Shown here: positions 1 through 9,360 of the stretch, one piece after another
Layout of the letters: each line of letters opens with the position of its first letter
Numbering within the stretch: the first letter of the stretch is position 1
Assembly (NCBI GenBank): GCA_009746045.1
Contig: RPFO01001588.1
Coordinates: 1-42,500 of the forward strand
Length of the DNA stretch: 42,500 nt
DNA from: Mesostigma viride
Taxonomy: Eukaryota; Streptophyta; Mesostigmatophyceae; Mesostigmatales; Mesostigmataceae
Direction: 5' to 3'
Notes under the pieces: model-generated
Database searches by the model: none
What the model was told of the DNA's origin: nothing
What the model saw: only the letters and a program-made list of their open reading frames with translations
Program-made: the position numbers and the translations under genes

Positions 1-12
1 TTATATATATCG

Positions 13-39
13 TTTCACTCTGCTGTAAGTAATTATATT
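13..39. repeat. 27-bp direct repeat, left copy
   Basis: This 27-base sequence recurs exactly at 518-544, so the pair brackets the LINE fragment between them. It is most simply read as a target-site duplication. The right copy is also one arm of a palindrome (529-583), so origin from a local AT-rich repeat is possible. Confidence 0.6.
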
Positions 40-517
40 ATTAATATATATCGTTTCGGTGGCGCGGCCCTTGGCTCTTAGCCACGTGGCTGGGGCCTCC
101 CTCACGGCAGGTTACACGGCGGACCGGGCGGAGCGGGCCAAGCTCCTGGCCTACGGCGACGTCGGGCACCATCGTGTGGTGCCCTTTGTCCTGGAGGAGT
201 TTGGGGCCATGGGGCCCCTGACCTCCGCCTTCTTCAAGGAGTGTTGCCGGCTCCGGGAGGACCGGCTGGACCTGGAGGGCCAGCGGGCCCCATGGTCGGC
301 GCGGACCTGGACGTCATATTGGCGTCAGCGCTTGTCGGTGGCGCTGACTCGGGCCATGGCTGACATCATGCTCCGCCGTACGCGGGCTGATTTTGCGGTG
401 CAGCAGGGCTATTAGGTTCCTCCCGTTAGGCGTTTCCATTGGTCTTATCGTAGTATAGAGCTTTGACATGGCTCTGTATATAGGTTTCTAGCTGGGCGTT
501 TGTTTTGGTTTGAGTGA
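40..517 (+). mobile_element. 5'-truncated LINE fragment (RLE-type), distinct subfamily
   Basis: An open frame at 59-415 encodes the extreme C-terminus of the same kind of LINE polyprotein that is complete further right (C-terminus at 8247). The two share FVLEEFGAMGP, ECC, REDRLDLEGQ, APWSARTW and RRTRADF. The fragment starts at the VARPL motif just after the restriction-like endonuclease core, so RT and endonuclease are absent. Many residues differ and the 3' UTR is unrelated to that of the other two LINE copies, so this is a different subfamily. It is flanked by 27-bp direct repeats (13-39 and 518-544), consistent with insertion by target-primed reverse transcription with 5' truncation. It is not expected to be functional. 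Confidence 0.75.
59..415 (+). pseudogene. C-terminal remnant of LINE polyprotein
   Basis: The frame encodes 118 residues with no ATG at its start. It aligns throughout with the last ~110 residues of the full-length LINE protein and stops a few residues before the equivalent terminus. It is the region downstream of the restriction-like endonuclease domain, of unknown function in the family. It is a truncated copy with no independent start and is not a gene in its own right. Confidence 0.75.
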
Positions 518-528
518 TTTCACTCTGC

Positions 529-583
529 TGTAAGTAATTATATTTTTAAAATATATATATATTAAAAAATATAATTACTTACA
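529..583. repeat. AT-rich inverted repeat (19-bp arms)
   Basis: Arms 529-547 and 565-583 are exact reverse complements and enclose a short AT-only loop. The left arm overlaps the right copy of the 27-bp direct repeat. It could be a cruciform-prone insertion site or the end of a small palindromic element. Confidence 0.7.
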
Positions 584-2295
584 TCAGTCTGAGTAAAGGC
601 ACCCACGTAAAAATAAAGAAAGCCGACGCTACCAAGGGATACCACGACAAAACAACTATACAGCCGGCATGGGACACTCGATCCACACTGCGGAATGAAG
701 TAAAACAGCCTAATAACTGTGCTGCGCCGCAAAGTCAGCTCGTGTACGTGCGGCGGAGCAAGATGTTAACCCCTAAATGGTCTGGCTGCCGATTTTCCGC
801 CTAAAACTGAGTTACAGCCGACACGTCGGCCCCTTCTCGGGGGACCAAATGCCGCGAAAACTATTGAGAATTAGGAAAAGTTTAGCTGAGAAGATCGAAA
901 GTTTATAATTTTCCTCACAGCATGGTACTAGGGTTTGCATACTTCTGACAAAGTTATAGAGGTGTTCTGGCCGGTCAAAGTACAAGGGGTCAGGGTACTT
1001 TTTCACGTAGAACGTGCATTCCGGAAAACGACGACCTGGCCATGGCGGCTTGCGCACACGCATGGCATTTACGTTTTCGTTCGAATTTTCTGACCAAACT
1101 CAGGAAATTGATTTTATACGTCCTAAAGATGATACAGGCCAATTTTTGGTTCGCGGGAATGCCATTTGATAGGTGTCGGCAGCGTTCTTGCTGGAAAAAA
1201 CTGCGATCAGGCCGGACGATAGAAACGTTGACAGCAATAACTTTCCGGCGTATTTTAAGGGATATATCGGTTTCTTTGTACTTTTTATGATGATTTGTAG
1301 TCGTAAACGTGCATTGAAGGGTGGCCAGAAATCGTCGAATCTAGCGACCATGCTGCACAACTTTGGTGTGCCGAAATGCGCCATTTTGCGGCCACCGCCT
1401 GGGCAAAGGTAATGCCAGCCATGCCAGGTAAAGCTGAGTTATCGTTTTCTTGTCGATGTTTGACGTTTATATATACGTTCTAGCTTGTGTAGCACATTCT
1501 TTCTTCATTATTCATGCTCTTTCTTGACCATGGCCTGGCCCCTTCCTAAAACACCATTCTTAGATGCTTCCCTCAGTCAGTTGACCTGCCATAGTGTGAT
1601 GGTGATAAGTTTTAGAGGCTGTATGGGTTTGAATACCTCCATATATGTTTGTTATACATTTCCCACACACATATTGCATGAGTGTGAGGCAGTTGGCTGG
1701 TCTCTGTGGCATCATCAAGCACCCGGTGAGTAGAAGCTTCCCATTGTCAGCATGTGCCACCAGGTGTGCTGGCCATCACCTGGCAAGCTATAGCAGCTTA
1801 GGCCTAGTTTATCCTTGCTAGGGCAAGCTGAAATAGTTTGTTGGTGGCTGCCTCCTAGAATGCATGCCTTGCGTAGGGTATCCGTACCACGTTACCAACG
1901 TGCATGGACAAGGTGGCACCTGCACATAGGTGCCATGTAAGGGCAGTGTGATGATGCAGTTATGTTTCCCCATCATTGTGGAAGGGAAATGTATTGTGTG
2001 GCATGGTTGGGGGACATTTTTAGTAGGTATTAGTAGGTAGTATGCCCACCCCTACCCCCTTGGTTGCTTTTTACCAACGGTACCCCTATGGGCTGTACTG
2101 GGTGTAACTGCTGGTATACCCACCCAAATGATGACCCCAATGGCTCAAACTGTTCAGCAACTAATTGTTTATCATCCCTGAAGTGGTAGGTGCCTAGCTC
2201 TTACAACATAATTCAAAATGCACATTCTACCAAAAATGAAAACGCTCGTCTTGACCCCCCTGACTTTGACGGCAGTTATACATGGCCTACCCTGC
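584..2295. other. Non-coding stretch, no gene recognised
   Basis: Only short frames without recognisable motifs are present, and the base composition is lower in GC than the flanking elements. A short palindrome (GCCGAC/GTCGGC, 817-830) has relatives at 8580-8593 and 8974-8989. I see nothing else supportable. Confidence 0.5.
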
Positions 2296-2314
2296 ATATA
2301 TGTAAGGTTGTGAT
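2296..2314. repeat. LINE target-site duplication, left copy
   Basis: The sequence atatatgtaaggttgtgat is repeated exactly at 8457-8475, immediately after the 3' end of the full-length LINE. This defines the element boundaries. Confidence 0.85.
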
Positions 2315-2542
2315 GCGGCTTTCCCGTTAGTTGTGGCTCCACCGCTCCAGTTTTCTAGGCTGACATGATGAACCGACGGGGGTTCCTGGATTGAGACACG
2401 TTTTTTTCTCCATGCACAGCTGAAAAAACCTGCGCCGAGGTGCGGCACCGCGGCCTACGTAGTGATTACTGTCTGCGACACGCCCGGGGCTGGCTGCATC
2501 TACCTGTCGGCCAATTGTGACCCGTGGGCTAGGCGAATTTGA
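2313..2542 (+). repeat. LINE 5' monomer 1 (230 bp)
   Basis: First of three head-to-tail copies. The element boundary coincides with the monomer start. It resembles in layout the promoter monomers at the 5' ends of some mammalian L1 families, which suggests an internal promoter role (inference). Confidence 0.85.
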
Positions 2543-2773
2543 ATGCGGCTTTCCCGTTAGTTGTGGCTCCACCGCTCCAGTTTTCTAGGCTGACATGATG
2601 AACCGACGGGGGTTCCTGGATTGAGACACGTTTTTTTCTCCATGCACAGCTGAAAAAACCTGCGCCGAGGTGCGGCACCGCGGCCTACGGTAGTGATTAC
2701 TGTCTGCGACACGCCCGGGGCTGGCTGCATCTACCTGTCGGCCAATTGTGACCCGTGGGCTAGGCGAATTTGA
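2543..2773 (+). repeat. LINE 5' monomer 2 (231 bp)
   Basis: Nearly identical to monomer 1, with one extra G (ctacggtag instead of ctacgtag). Confidence 0.9.
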
Positions 2774-2914
2774 ATGCGGCTTTCCCGTTAGTTGTGGCTC
2801 CACCGCTCCAGTTTTCTAGGCTGACATGATGAACCGACGGGGGTTCCTGGATTGAGACACGTTTTTTTCTCCATGCACAGCTGAAAAAACCTGCGCCGAG
2901 GTGCGGCACCGCGG
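2774..2914 (+). repeat. LINE 5' monomer 3, truncated
   Basis: Matches the first ~140 bases of monomers 1 and 2, then departs at ccgcggcc into a GC-rich leader. That leader (about 2915-2990) holds two imperfect G6/C6 palindromic blocks just before the coding region. Confidence 0.85.
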
Positions 2915-3041
2915 CCGCCCCGCGTTGGGGGGCTGCCGCCCCCCAAACCCCCCGCTTGGGGGGCACGCCCCCCAAACCCCCCGCGTCCGCATCTCGCTCT
3001 CCCCCCGCGCTTCCGGTTCCGTTGTTTTACGCACCTCCCCC

Positions 3042-4313
3042 ATGCCTCCTTCACGACGCCGCACCTCCCGGGCGCGGGATGCGCTGCCTAGTGGCGCCCC
3101 TGCGCCGCGTCGGTCCTTACGCATCGCGGCGCACCTGCAGGAGATGGGCGACCTGGACGACGGCGGTCGTGGCGCCCCTGTGCCACTCTCGCTTGTGTGC
3201 GAGGTCTGCCACAGTGGTGAGGATGCCCCCCGTCTCCTTGTGTGTGATTCGTGCCAATGCGGCTGGCACACGCGCTGCTTGGTCCCGCCCCTCTTCCGGC
3301 TGCCTCCCCCGGGTCCTTGGGCGTGCCCTCATTGCGTGGCCCCGCCTCGGCCGTCCCTAGGCTCCCGACGCGCGGCCGTGTCGACCCCGGGATCCCATTC
3401 GGCCCGCGCCCCCTCCCGCAGCCCCTCGCTGGACCCTCTCCTGGGCCTTGCGGACCTCGTGGAGGGTTCCACACCGTGCTCCCGCTCTCCCCGCGCCGTC
3501 ACGTCCGGCCCCTCCGCGGGGTCCCCTGGCCCTGCCCCGCCTAGCTCTGGGGATCCACCTCCGGCCAGCACGGCGGTGGCCACTGACCTGCGTCCTCCTG
3601 TGCTTGAGGGGTCCCTGGCGGCTCTCCTCCCTGAGGCTGTGGGACACCCTGCGGCGACTCCTGTGGTGGGCCCCTGGTCGGCCGCGCTTGGGTCCCACGA
3701 CTTCTCCGTTTGGCCCCCCACCAACATTGCGGGCGTCAGCGCGCTCCGGCACGCCACGTTCTCTTGGCTGTATTGCCCCTTGCTGTTGGACGCTGTCGGC
3801 TTGCACGCGGCGTTTCCTACGCTCCCACGGCCCCCTGAATTTAGTGCCCTTGTGGTTCGTGTCCGGCACATGCTGCAGGCAGCCTCCCCCCCTGTCCTTG
3901 CCTCCACGCTTTGGGGGTTTGTCCTCGAGGACTACCATGCCGGCGGCCGCCTGCCTTGGCACCTGCCCGCGGTGCGCCAAGAATGGCTCCTGAATCTGGA
4001 CGCTCAAGTGGCGCAGGCGGTGGTGCTCTTTGCTACAGGGCTTGCCGTGCAGGCCCAGCAGGCCGCCCGTGCGACATATCTCGCTGGGGGGGCCACCGAC
4101 CACGCCTTGCTCGATCGCCCTCAGCTGCACACGTTTCTTGCCTCTGCCGGGCCCGGCTCGGCCGGCCTTGTTGCGCAGGCCCACGGGCGCTTGACTACGG
4201 CGGTCACCCCAGCGCAAGCCGCCCGCCTGCGCGTTGACTTCGGGGCTCCTGTCACCGTGCACGCCGGCGACCTGGTTCTGTACGATGCGGGGGGGGGCGT
4301 GTTCTTGAGCTGA
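3042..4313 (+). CDS. LINE polyprotein, part 1 (PHD-finger N-terminus)
   Basis: I chose the ATG at 3042, the first in this frame after the GC-rich leader. Upstream open frame without ATG runs into the monomers. The 423-residue segment has an N-terminal basic stretch and a complete C4HC3 PHD finger: C53, C56, C68, C71, H76, C79, C95, C98. PHD fingers bind histone H3 tails, so a role in chromatin targeting of the retrotransposon complex is plausible (inference). A long Pro/Ser/Ala-rich linker and an uncharacterised region follow. The frame stops at 4313, just after a run of nine Gs (4289-4297). One more G would continue it directly into the next segment, so this is probably the N-terminal third of one long protein. 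Confidence 0.75.
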   Translation: MPPSRRRTSRARDALPSGAPAPRRSLRIAAHLQEMGDLDDGGRGAPVPLSLVCEVCHSGEDAPRLLVCDSCQCGWHTRCLVPPLFRLPPPGPWACPHCVAPPRPSLGSRRAAVSTPGSHSARAPSRSPSLDPLLGLADLVEGSTPCSRSPRAVTSGPSAGSPGPAPPSSGDPPPASTAVATDLRPPVLEGSLAALLPEAVGHPAATPVVGPWSAALGSHDFSVWPPTNIAGVSALRHATFSWLYCPLLLDAVGLHAAFPTLPRPPEFSALVVRVRHMLQAASPPVLASTLWGFVLEDYHAGGRLPWHLPAVRQEWLLNLDAQVAQAVVLFATGLAVQAQQAARATYLAGGATDHALLDRPQLHTFLASAGPGSAGLVAQAHGRLTTAVTPAQAARLRVDFGAPVTVHAGDLVLYDAGGGVFLS

Positions 4314-5890
4314 GCGCGGGTGCGGCCGTGCCCGCCATCTTGCACGATGTGCTCGAGCTTGCGGGCATCCCCCATGTCTGGCACCCTGCTGGTCCGCGCC
4401 GCCGTCTTCTCTCCGCCGATGAGATCGCCCGACTGCCGAGCTGGGAGCTGGGGTGGGACGCGGCGCCCGCCCACTACGGGCCGGCCCACTTGGTGGATGT
4501 CACTGCCAGCGGCCCCTCCTGCCCCATCTGCTTGGACCTGCCTCGCCCTGGTGACGGTCTCTGCCGCCTCCCTGCTTGCGGCCACGTCTTCCATCAAGCT
4601 TGCATCGCCACGAGCTTGCACGCGACCTCCGCCACCTGCCCCCTTTGCCGGGCCGCGGTCCTTTCCCCCTTGCCTCCTGGCGTTCTCCCGCTGGGGCCCT
4701 CGCCCGTGTCCGTGCGCCGCCAGTCCCACGCGCCTGCCCCGACACCTGCCTCCCCTGTGCGTGGTCGTGGGTCGCGCGCCGGCTTGGCTGCCTCCTCCAG
4801 CGCCCCCCTCCCGGCCGTGGGGGCCGTCCCCGCGCCGGTCTTGTCCTCGGCTGCCACGAGCCCTGCTGACCGCCCGGCGGCCGGCCCCGCCCTGGGTTCC
4901 GCTGCAGCTGTAGTTCCTCTGGCTGAGGGTGCTCCCGACCCCTCCCCCTCTCGACCCGGGCCGGCCCAACCGGGTGGGCGCACCCCCTCAGATGGCTTCC
5001 ATTATTGCCAAGTCGATGGTCCCCTTGGTGACCCGTGTGGCGCGCGCCTGCCCAACCGGAATTCGTTGCTGGTGCACATTCGGGCTTCCCACCCCCACAT
5101 CACGGAGGCCGCCATGCGCGCCATGGACTGCTACCGCTGCCCGGCAGCCCATTGCCAGCGGATTTTTTCGATCCACGGGCGGTACCAGCATGAGCGGCAG
5201 TGCCGCCGCCAAACCCCCCAGAACGGCCTGCCCGGCGGCCCGGCGGCCGCACCGGCCTCCCGGTCCGGGGCGGCCCCTCGGTCGGCCCCTGCCCCTCCAC
5301 CGGCATCGCAGGGTACGAGCGATCCGGGGGACCTCTCGGCAGGCTGGGCATTCCTGGCCACGCTCCCTTTTGCCGCCTGTGCGCGCAACCCTTGCATGAC
5401 GCTCCCGGACGTCCCTCACCGCGCCCGGAGCTTGTTTACGCGCTGCGCCCTGCTTTCCCTGGCCCGGATGCATAGTCACCCTCTCGACGAACTCGGCCAC
5501 AAGCTGTTTCTCGTCACCCCCCGGCTCCTCTTAGCGCCGTTGGAGCGGGGCGTGCGTGGCGTACAGGGTGCGGTCATCGCTCGCTGCCGGCGGTTCCTCC
5601 TCGGGGATTGGGAAGGGCTGTGGGCGCTGCAGCCTCCGGCCTCCACCCGGGTGTCGGGGGCCGCCTCCTTTGCCCGGGTGGAAGCTGACGTCATGCGGTT
5701 GGTGAAGGTAGGTGAATTGAGCCGGGCCATGCAAAAGCTTGAACTGACCGCGTTGGCTCCCTCCACTCCCCCGACCCTGCAGGCTTTGCGCGACCTTCAC
5801 CCCGACGAACCGGCCTTTGCGGTGCCCGCCCCGGCCACCCCCCGCCCCCGCCTATTGTCCTGGACCTGGACATCTTCACGGCTGTGCTGA
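4298..5890 (+). CDS. LINE polyprotein, part 2 (RING-H2 and zinc fingers)
   Basis: This frame has no ATG start and appears to continue part 1 after the G9 run. Counting from the GTG at 4328, it carries a RING-H2 finger (C65, C68, C84, H86, H89, C92, C104, C107 among its ligands), the domain of many E3 ubiquitin ligases. A Pro/Ala-rich linker follows, then two Cys/His finger-like motifs at about 4990-5100 and 5130-5205, as seen N-terminal to RT in other RLE-type LINEs, where they bind target DNA. The frame ends at 5890, but the sense runs on in the next frame after a C6 run (5838-5843): residues IVLDLDIFTAVLKDLPN lead straight into the RT. One missing base is the likely cause. Confidence 0.75.
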   Translation, partial: RVLELSAGAAVPAILHDVLELAGIPHVWHPAGPRRRLLSADEIARLPSWELGWDAAPAHYGPAHLVDVTASGPSCPICLDLPRPGDGLCRLPACGHVFHQACIATSLHATSATCPLCRAAVLSPLPPGVLPLGPSPVSVRRQSHAPAPTPASPVRGRGSRAGLAASSSAPLPAVGAVPAPVLSSAATSPADRPAAGPALGSAAAVVPLAEGAPDPSPSRPGPAQPGGRTPSDGFHYCQVDGPLGDPCGARLPNRNSLLVHIRASHPHITEAAMRAMDCYRCPAAHCQRIFSIHGRYQHERQCRRQTPQNGLPGGPAAAPASRSGAAPRSAPAPPPASQGTSDPGDLSAGWAFLATLPFAACARNPCMTLPDVPHRARSLFTRCALLSLARMHSHPLDELGHKLFLVTPRLLLAPLERGVRGVQGAVIARCRRFLLGDWEGLWALQPPASTRVSGAASFARVEADVMRLVKVGELSRAMQKLELTALAPSTPPTLQALRDLHPDEPAFAVPAPATPRPRLLSWTWTSSRLC

Positions 5891-8247
5891 AGGATCTGCC
5901 GAACGCCTCCTCCACCGGCCCCTCAGGCTGGCGCTACGAGCACCTCTCCGTGATGGCGGGCCATGGCGGGGCGACCGCACTCTTTGAGGCTGCCGCCGAC
6001 TTGGCCGCGGGGTCCCTGGCCCCCGCGGCGCGCCCTTGGCTGGCTGGGGCACGCCTCATTGCCCTCCTGAAAGACGACGTCCCCCCGCCTGCTGGCCGCG
6101 TTCGTCCCATTGCTTGCGGCGAGGTCCTACGCAAGCTGGTGAGTAAGGTCATTTGTCGCCAAAAGGCCCCCGAGTTTCGCGCCTACTTCTGCCCCAACCG
6201 GAGTGATACTGAGGAGTCCGTCGCGGCCCAGCTTGGCGTCGCCACCAAAGGGGGCAGCGACATCATCGTGCACACAGTTCAGGCCTACCTCGAGACGCAT
6301 CCGACCCATGTGGCGCTGAAGGTGGATTGCCACAATGCGTTCAATGCTGTCACCAAGGCTAGCATCTTTGAGGCCGTCGGCGAGGCGTTCCCTGACCTTC
6401 TTGCGTGGACAGCAGCCTGCTACGGCGAACCCACTCAACTCTCCTTCCTCATGGAGGATGGGACGTTCGCCGACATCGCTTCCCGCACGGGAACCCAGCA
6501 AGGTGACCCCCTCGGCCCCTTTTACCTGTCTGCCCCGCTGCACAAGGCTCTCCAAGGTGTCCACGCTGCGCACCCGGATGTCGTGCTCCTCGCCTATATG
6601 GACGATATCCATGCCCTTGGCCCGGCCGACGCTGTGGTTGCCGCCCTGGCTGCCCTTGAAGTGGCCATGGCGGCCATCAACCTTCGGCTCACCCTCCCCA
6701 AGTGTGCAGTCTTTTCGCCCCAGGGGGACTGCTCTGGCTTCCCCGCGGCTATCCCGGGGGCATTGGCGCGGGCGCGTGGTTTCTCGTGCCTGGGCGTCCC
6801 TGTGGGTGACCCTGACTACGTCGAAGAGGAGCTCCGGGCCACCGTGGAACAGCGCACCCATGTCCTCGAGACTTGGGCGCGCCTCAAGGACCCCCAGACC
6901 AAAGGGCTCCTCCTGTGGTTTTGCGCCCACCCGCGGGTGGTTCACTGGCTCCGTGGCGCTCCCCCCCACTTGGTGCGGCTTGCCGCGGAAGGCCATGACG
7001 AGCGCATTCAGGCCGCCTTGCAGGTGCTCCTCCCCGGCCCTAGCCTGCCAGCTCACTCCATGCGCTTGGCCACCCTCCCCTGCCGCATGGGCGGGTGTGG
7101 GCTCACCCGCGCCGCCCGCCTCGCCCCCGCCGCCTTCCTTGGCTCTGTTGCTCAGGCCTGGGCGGAGATCCGCCGGTTGGTCCCCAGCGCCGTCAGCGCC
7201 ATTCCCGACTTGGTCACCCCATCCCCCTTCCCCTTTGTGCAGGCTGTGCAGGATTCTTACCTCGGGATCCAGCAGGCTTGCGACCTCGTCCGCCCCGCTC
7301 AGGCCGTCCACCGTCGCCTGCCCCGGGGCACGCCCGGCGTGTCCACTGTCGTCAGTCCTAGTGTCTTCCCTGCCTGCGTTCATGAAAAACAACAAAAGAC
7401 CTACGCGGGTATACTACACTGTGCCGACTGGATGGGTCTGCATGCGAGCTTGAACGATCAGGGGAAGGCTTGGCTTCACTCCGTTTCCCTTGAGGGGAGC
7501 GTGGGGTCCGCATTCCTGCGCGCCCTCCCCATGAGCCCTTTGTTCACACTGGTTCCGGCCCTTTACGCCATCGCTCTCCGCCACCAGCTCTTTGCCCCGC
7601 AACCTCTCATCACGGCGGGTGCGTCCTGCGGCAGCTGCGGGCTTGCTCTGGATACTACTGGGACGCACTACATCGCGTGCATGGGTGGCCAGCAGAACCA
7701 GAACTGGTTCCTCTATCTCCATACCGCTCTCCTCCGGGTGGTGTGTGCCATGGTTCGGTCGGTCTTTCCCCACTCCACCATCAAGTGCGAGGACGCGGAT
7801 GGGGCCGCCCTCTACTCACCCAACCACCGCCCCGACATTACCGTGCTTGACTACGACGGGCAGGGTTGCCACCTGCTCATCGATGTCTCCGTGGCTCGGC
7901 CGCTTTCCGGTCGCCACATCCTCCGGGCGGCTGTGGATGCCGGCGCTGCTGCCGCTGTGGCTGAGCGCGACAAGTTTGCCTCCTACGGCAATGTGGGGCC
8001 CCACCGGGTCATCCCCTTTGTCCTTGAGGAGTTCGGGGCCATGGGCCCCAAGACAGCGGAGTTTTTCCACGAGTGCTGCCAGCGCCGTGAAGACCGCCTC
8101 GACCTCGAGGGTCAGACCGCCCCGTGGTCGGCCCGCACGTGGTCCTCGTATTGGCGGCAGCGTCTGTCACTCGCCCTCACTCGCACCGTGGCTGATGTGT
8201 TATTCCGCCGCACCCGGGCCGACTTTGTCGCGACCCATGCGGTCTAG
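5845..8247 (+). CDS. LINE polyprotein, part 3 (reverse transcriptase and restriction-like endonuclease)
   Basis: This is the catalytic core. RT motifs are present in order: TGPSGWRYEHL, RPIACGEVLRK, LKVDCHNAFN (first catalytic Asp), GTQQGDPLGPF, and the active site YMDD at 6595-6606. A thumb-like region follows. Next is a Cys/His knuckle CGSCx9HxxxC (about 7627-7680), then the RPD...LLIDVSV motif (about 7828-7893). These are the knuckle and PD-(D/E)XK endonuclease signature of RLE-type LINEs, which nick the target and prime reverse transcription there. The C-terminal ~100 residues after the endonuclease are conserved in all three LINE copies here. The stop at 8247 is followed by a ~210-bp 3' UTR. 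Read together, parts 1-3 would make one protein of roughly 1,735 residues. Confidence 0.9.
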   Translation, partial: PPPIVLDLDIFTAVLKDLPNASSTGPSGWRYEHLSVMAGHGGATALFEAAADLAAGSLAPAARPWLAGARLIALLKDDVPPPAGRVRPIACGEVLRKLVSKVICRQKAPEFRAYFCPNRSDTEESVAAQLGVATKGGSDIIVHTVQAYLETHPTHVALKVDCHNAFNAVTKASIFEAVGEAFPDLLAWTAACYGEPTQLSFLMEDGTFADIASRTGTQQGDPLGPFYLSAPLHKALQGVHAAHPDVVLLAYMDDIHALGPADAVVAALAALEVAMAAINLRLTLPKCAVFSPQGDCSGFPAAIPGALARARGFSCLGVPVGDPDYVEEELRATVEQRTHVLETWARLKDPQTKGLLLWFCAHPRVVHWLRGAPPHLVRLAAEGHDERIQAALQVLLPGPSLPAHSMRLATLPCRMGGCGLTRAARLAPAAFLGSVAQAWAEIRRLVPSAVSAIPDLVTPSPFPFVQAVQDSYLGIQQACDLVRPAQAVHRRLPRGTPGVSTVVSPSVFPACVHEKQQKTYAGILHCADWMGLHASLNDQGKAWLHSVSLEGSVGSAFLRALPMSPLFTLVPALYAIALRHQLFAPQPLITAGASCGSCGLALDTTGTHYIACMGGQQNQNWFLYLHTALLRVVCAMVRSVFPHSTIKCEDADGAALYSPNHRPDITVLDYDGQGCHLLIDVSVARPLSGRHILRAAVDAGAAAAVAERDKFASYGNVGPHRVIPFVLEEFGAMGPKTAEFFHECCQRREDRLDLEGQTAPWSARTWSSYWRQRLSLALTRTVADVLFRRTRADFVATHAV

Positions 8248-8456
8248 ATCCCTTCCAGGCCTGCATGGTGGGCCGGCAGCGCTGTTGCTGCGTGTAGTTT
8301 TGTGATGTATAGTTAGTTGTACCTTGTGCCGCTGGCGTGATCCTTGGATGTCTGTGTCAGATTACTATTAATTTCTTCAGGGTTATTCTCCCAGTTATCG
8401 GGTTTTTCCTTATGTTGCATGCCTATCTCACCTCCGTAATCTATCATTCTCAATGA

Positions 8457-8475
8457 ATATATGTAAGGTTGTGAT
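8457..8475. repeat. LINE target-site duplication, right copy
   Basis: Exact copy of 2296-2314, directly after the LINE 3' end. Confidence 0.85.
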
Positions 8476-9346
8476 ATACCAACCCGAAGGGCAACTCATG
8501 GACATGCTTGGCCCCCAAGGACAGCCATTGGATATGGGTGGGTTGGATGGCATCTGGTTTGCAAAATTGTGAAGTTACAGCCGATGCATCGGCAGTATTT
8601 CTGCCCATTTAGGGGTTAACGTTAATTAGCCATTAATTAATTAAACTCGTGCTCCCGTTGGGGAGTCACGGCGGAGCACCGAAGTGCTTTTAATCCCTGT
8701 GTGTGCACACTGCACAACAGGTAGAAAAGGCAGAGACCCCCTTTCTCCTTCATGCCAAAGGCATGCCACAGCTGCAATCGGACTCGGGAAACGGTCCGGC
8801 AAGGTCTGTGGGTGCAATAAGACCCATGTGTGCATATCATAACAACCTGAGCGTGGGCAAGTATAATCTGAGCATAGCCAGGACGTAGCATGGCTGTGCA
8901 AGGACTAAGGCACTAAGCTATAAGGCTATGGCTGGTGTAAGTATATCATTAAGCCCTCATTGGTCCCATTTAAAGCCGATAAATCGGCTGCAAAATGCTA
9001 AATTTGCAAACCACCCCACAGCCAACATACCAACATCCAAGGGCTGTCCTAATTGTGGGTCAAGATGTATCATACCTAAAGAGGCCTGGCATGGGCGGCG
9101 TGGAAGATGATTATGGCTAGACTAACTGGCCAGGGCAATGGGCATGCGGGCGTCTCGGTAGAGATTGACTCTCAGCATGGGCAAAGCATGGTTATAGAGT
9201 AATGCATCATCTGGTCTGGGTGATGGGTCCCATCATATCCTCACTCCGGCATTCCCCCTGCACACATGCAGGGTTGTGGCAGGCCGGCCGGGCTGTGTGC
9301 TCGATCCCCATACTGTCTATTCATCATTATATATTATGGTGGACTT
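8476..9346. other. Non-coding stretch between two LINE insertions
   Basis: No coding motif is visible. Two short palindromes, 8580-8593 (GCCGAT/ATCGGC) and 8974-8989 (AGCCGAT/ATCGGCT), resemble one at 817-830. The segment at about 8572-8622 also resembles, in inverted arrangement, the sequence near 765-835, so this may be a decayed shared repeat. Confidence 0.45.
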
Positions 9347-9358
9347 TATATTGTGAGG
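9347..9358. repeat. Target-site duplication of truncated LINE, left copy
   Basis: tatattgtgagg recurs at 11424-11435 directly after the LINE 3' terminus. Confidence 0.75.
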
Positions 9359-9360
9359 GG

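Larger units (their letters stand above)
2315..8456 (+). mobile_element. Full-length RLE-type LINE (non-LTR retrotransposon)
   Basis: The element is bounded by a 19-bp target-site duplication (2296-2314 and 8457-8475). It contains 5' tandem monomers, a polyprotein with PHD, RING, zinc-finger, reverse transcriptase and C-terminal restriction-like endonuclease (RLE) domains, and a 3' UTR ending ...cattctcaatga with no poly(A). A C-terminal RLE behind a CCHC knuckle places it with the early-branching LINE clades (R2/CRE/NeSL/Utopia type) rather than the APE-endonuclease clades. The 3' end is shared with the truncated copy ending at 11423. The coding frame is interrupted twice, each time by an apparent single missing base in a homopolymer, so the element may be intact in the organism. 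Confidence 0.9.

Noticed and set aside
817-8989. Three GCCGA-NNNN-TCGGC palindromes (817-830, 8580-8593, 8974-8989) as a regulatory element
   Set aside because: Too short and too few to separate from chance or a decayed repeat; mentioned only in the stretch descriptions.
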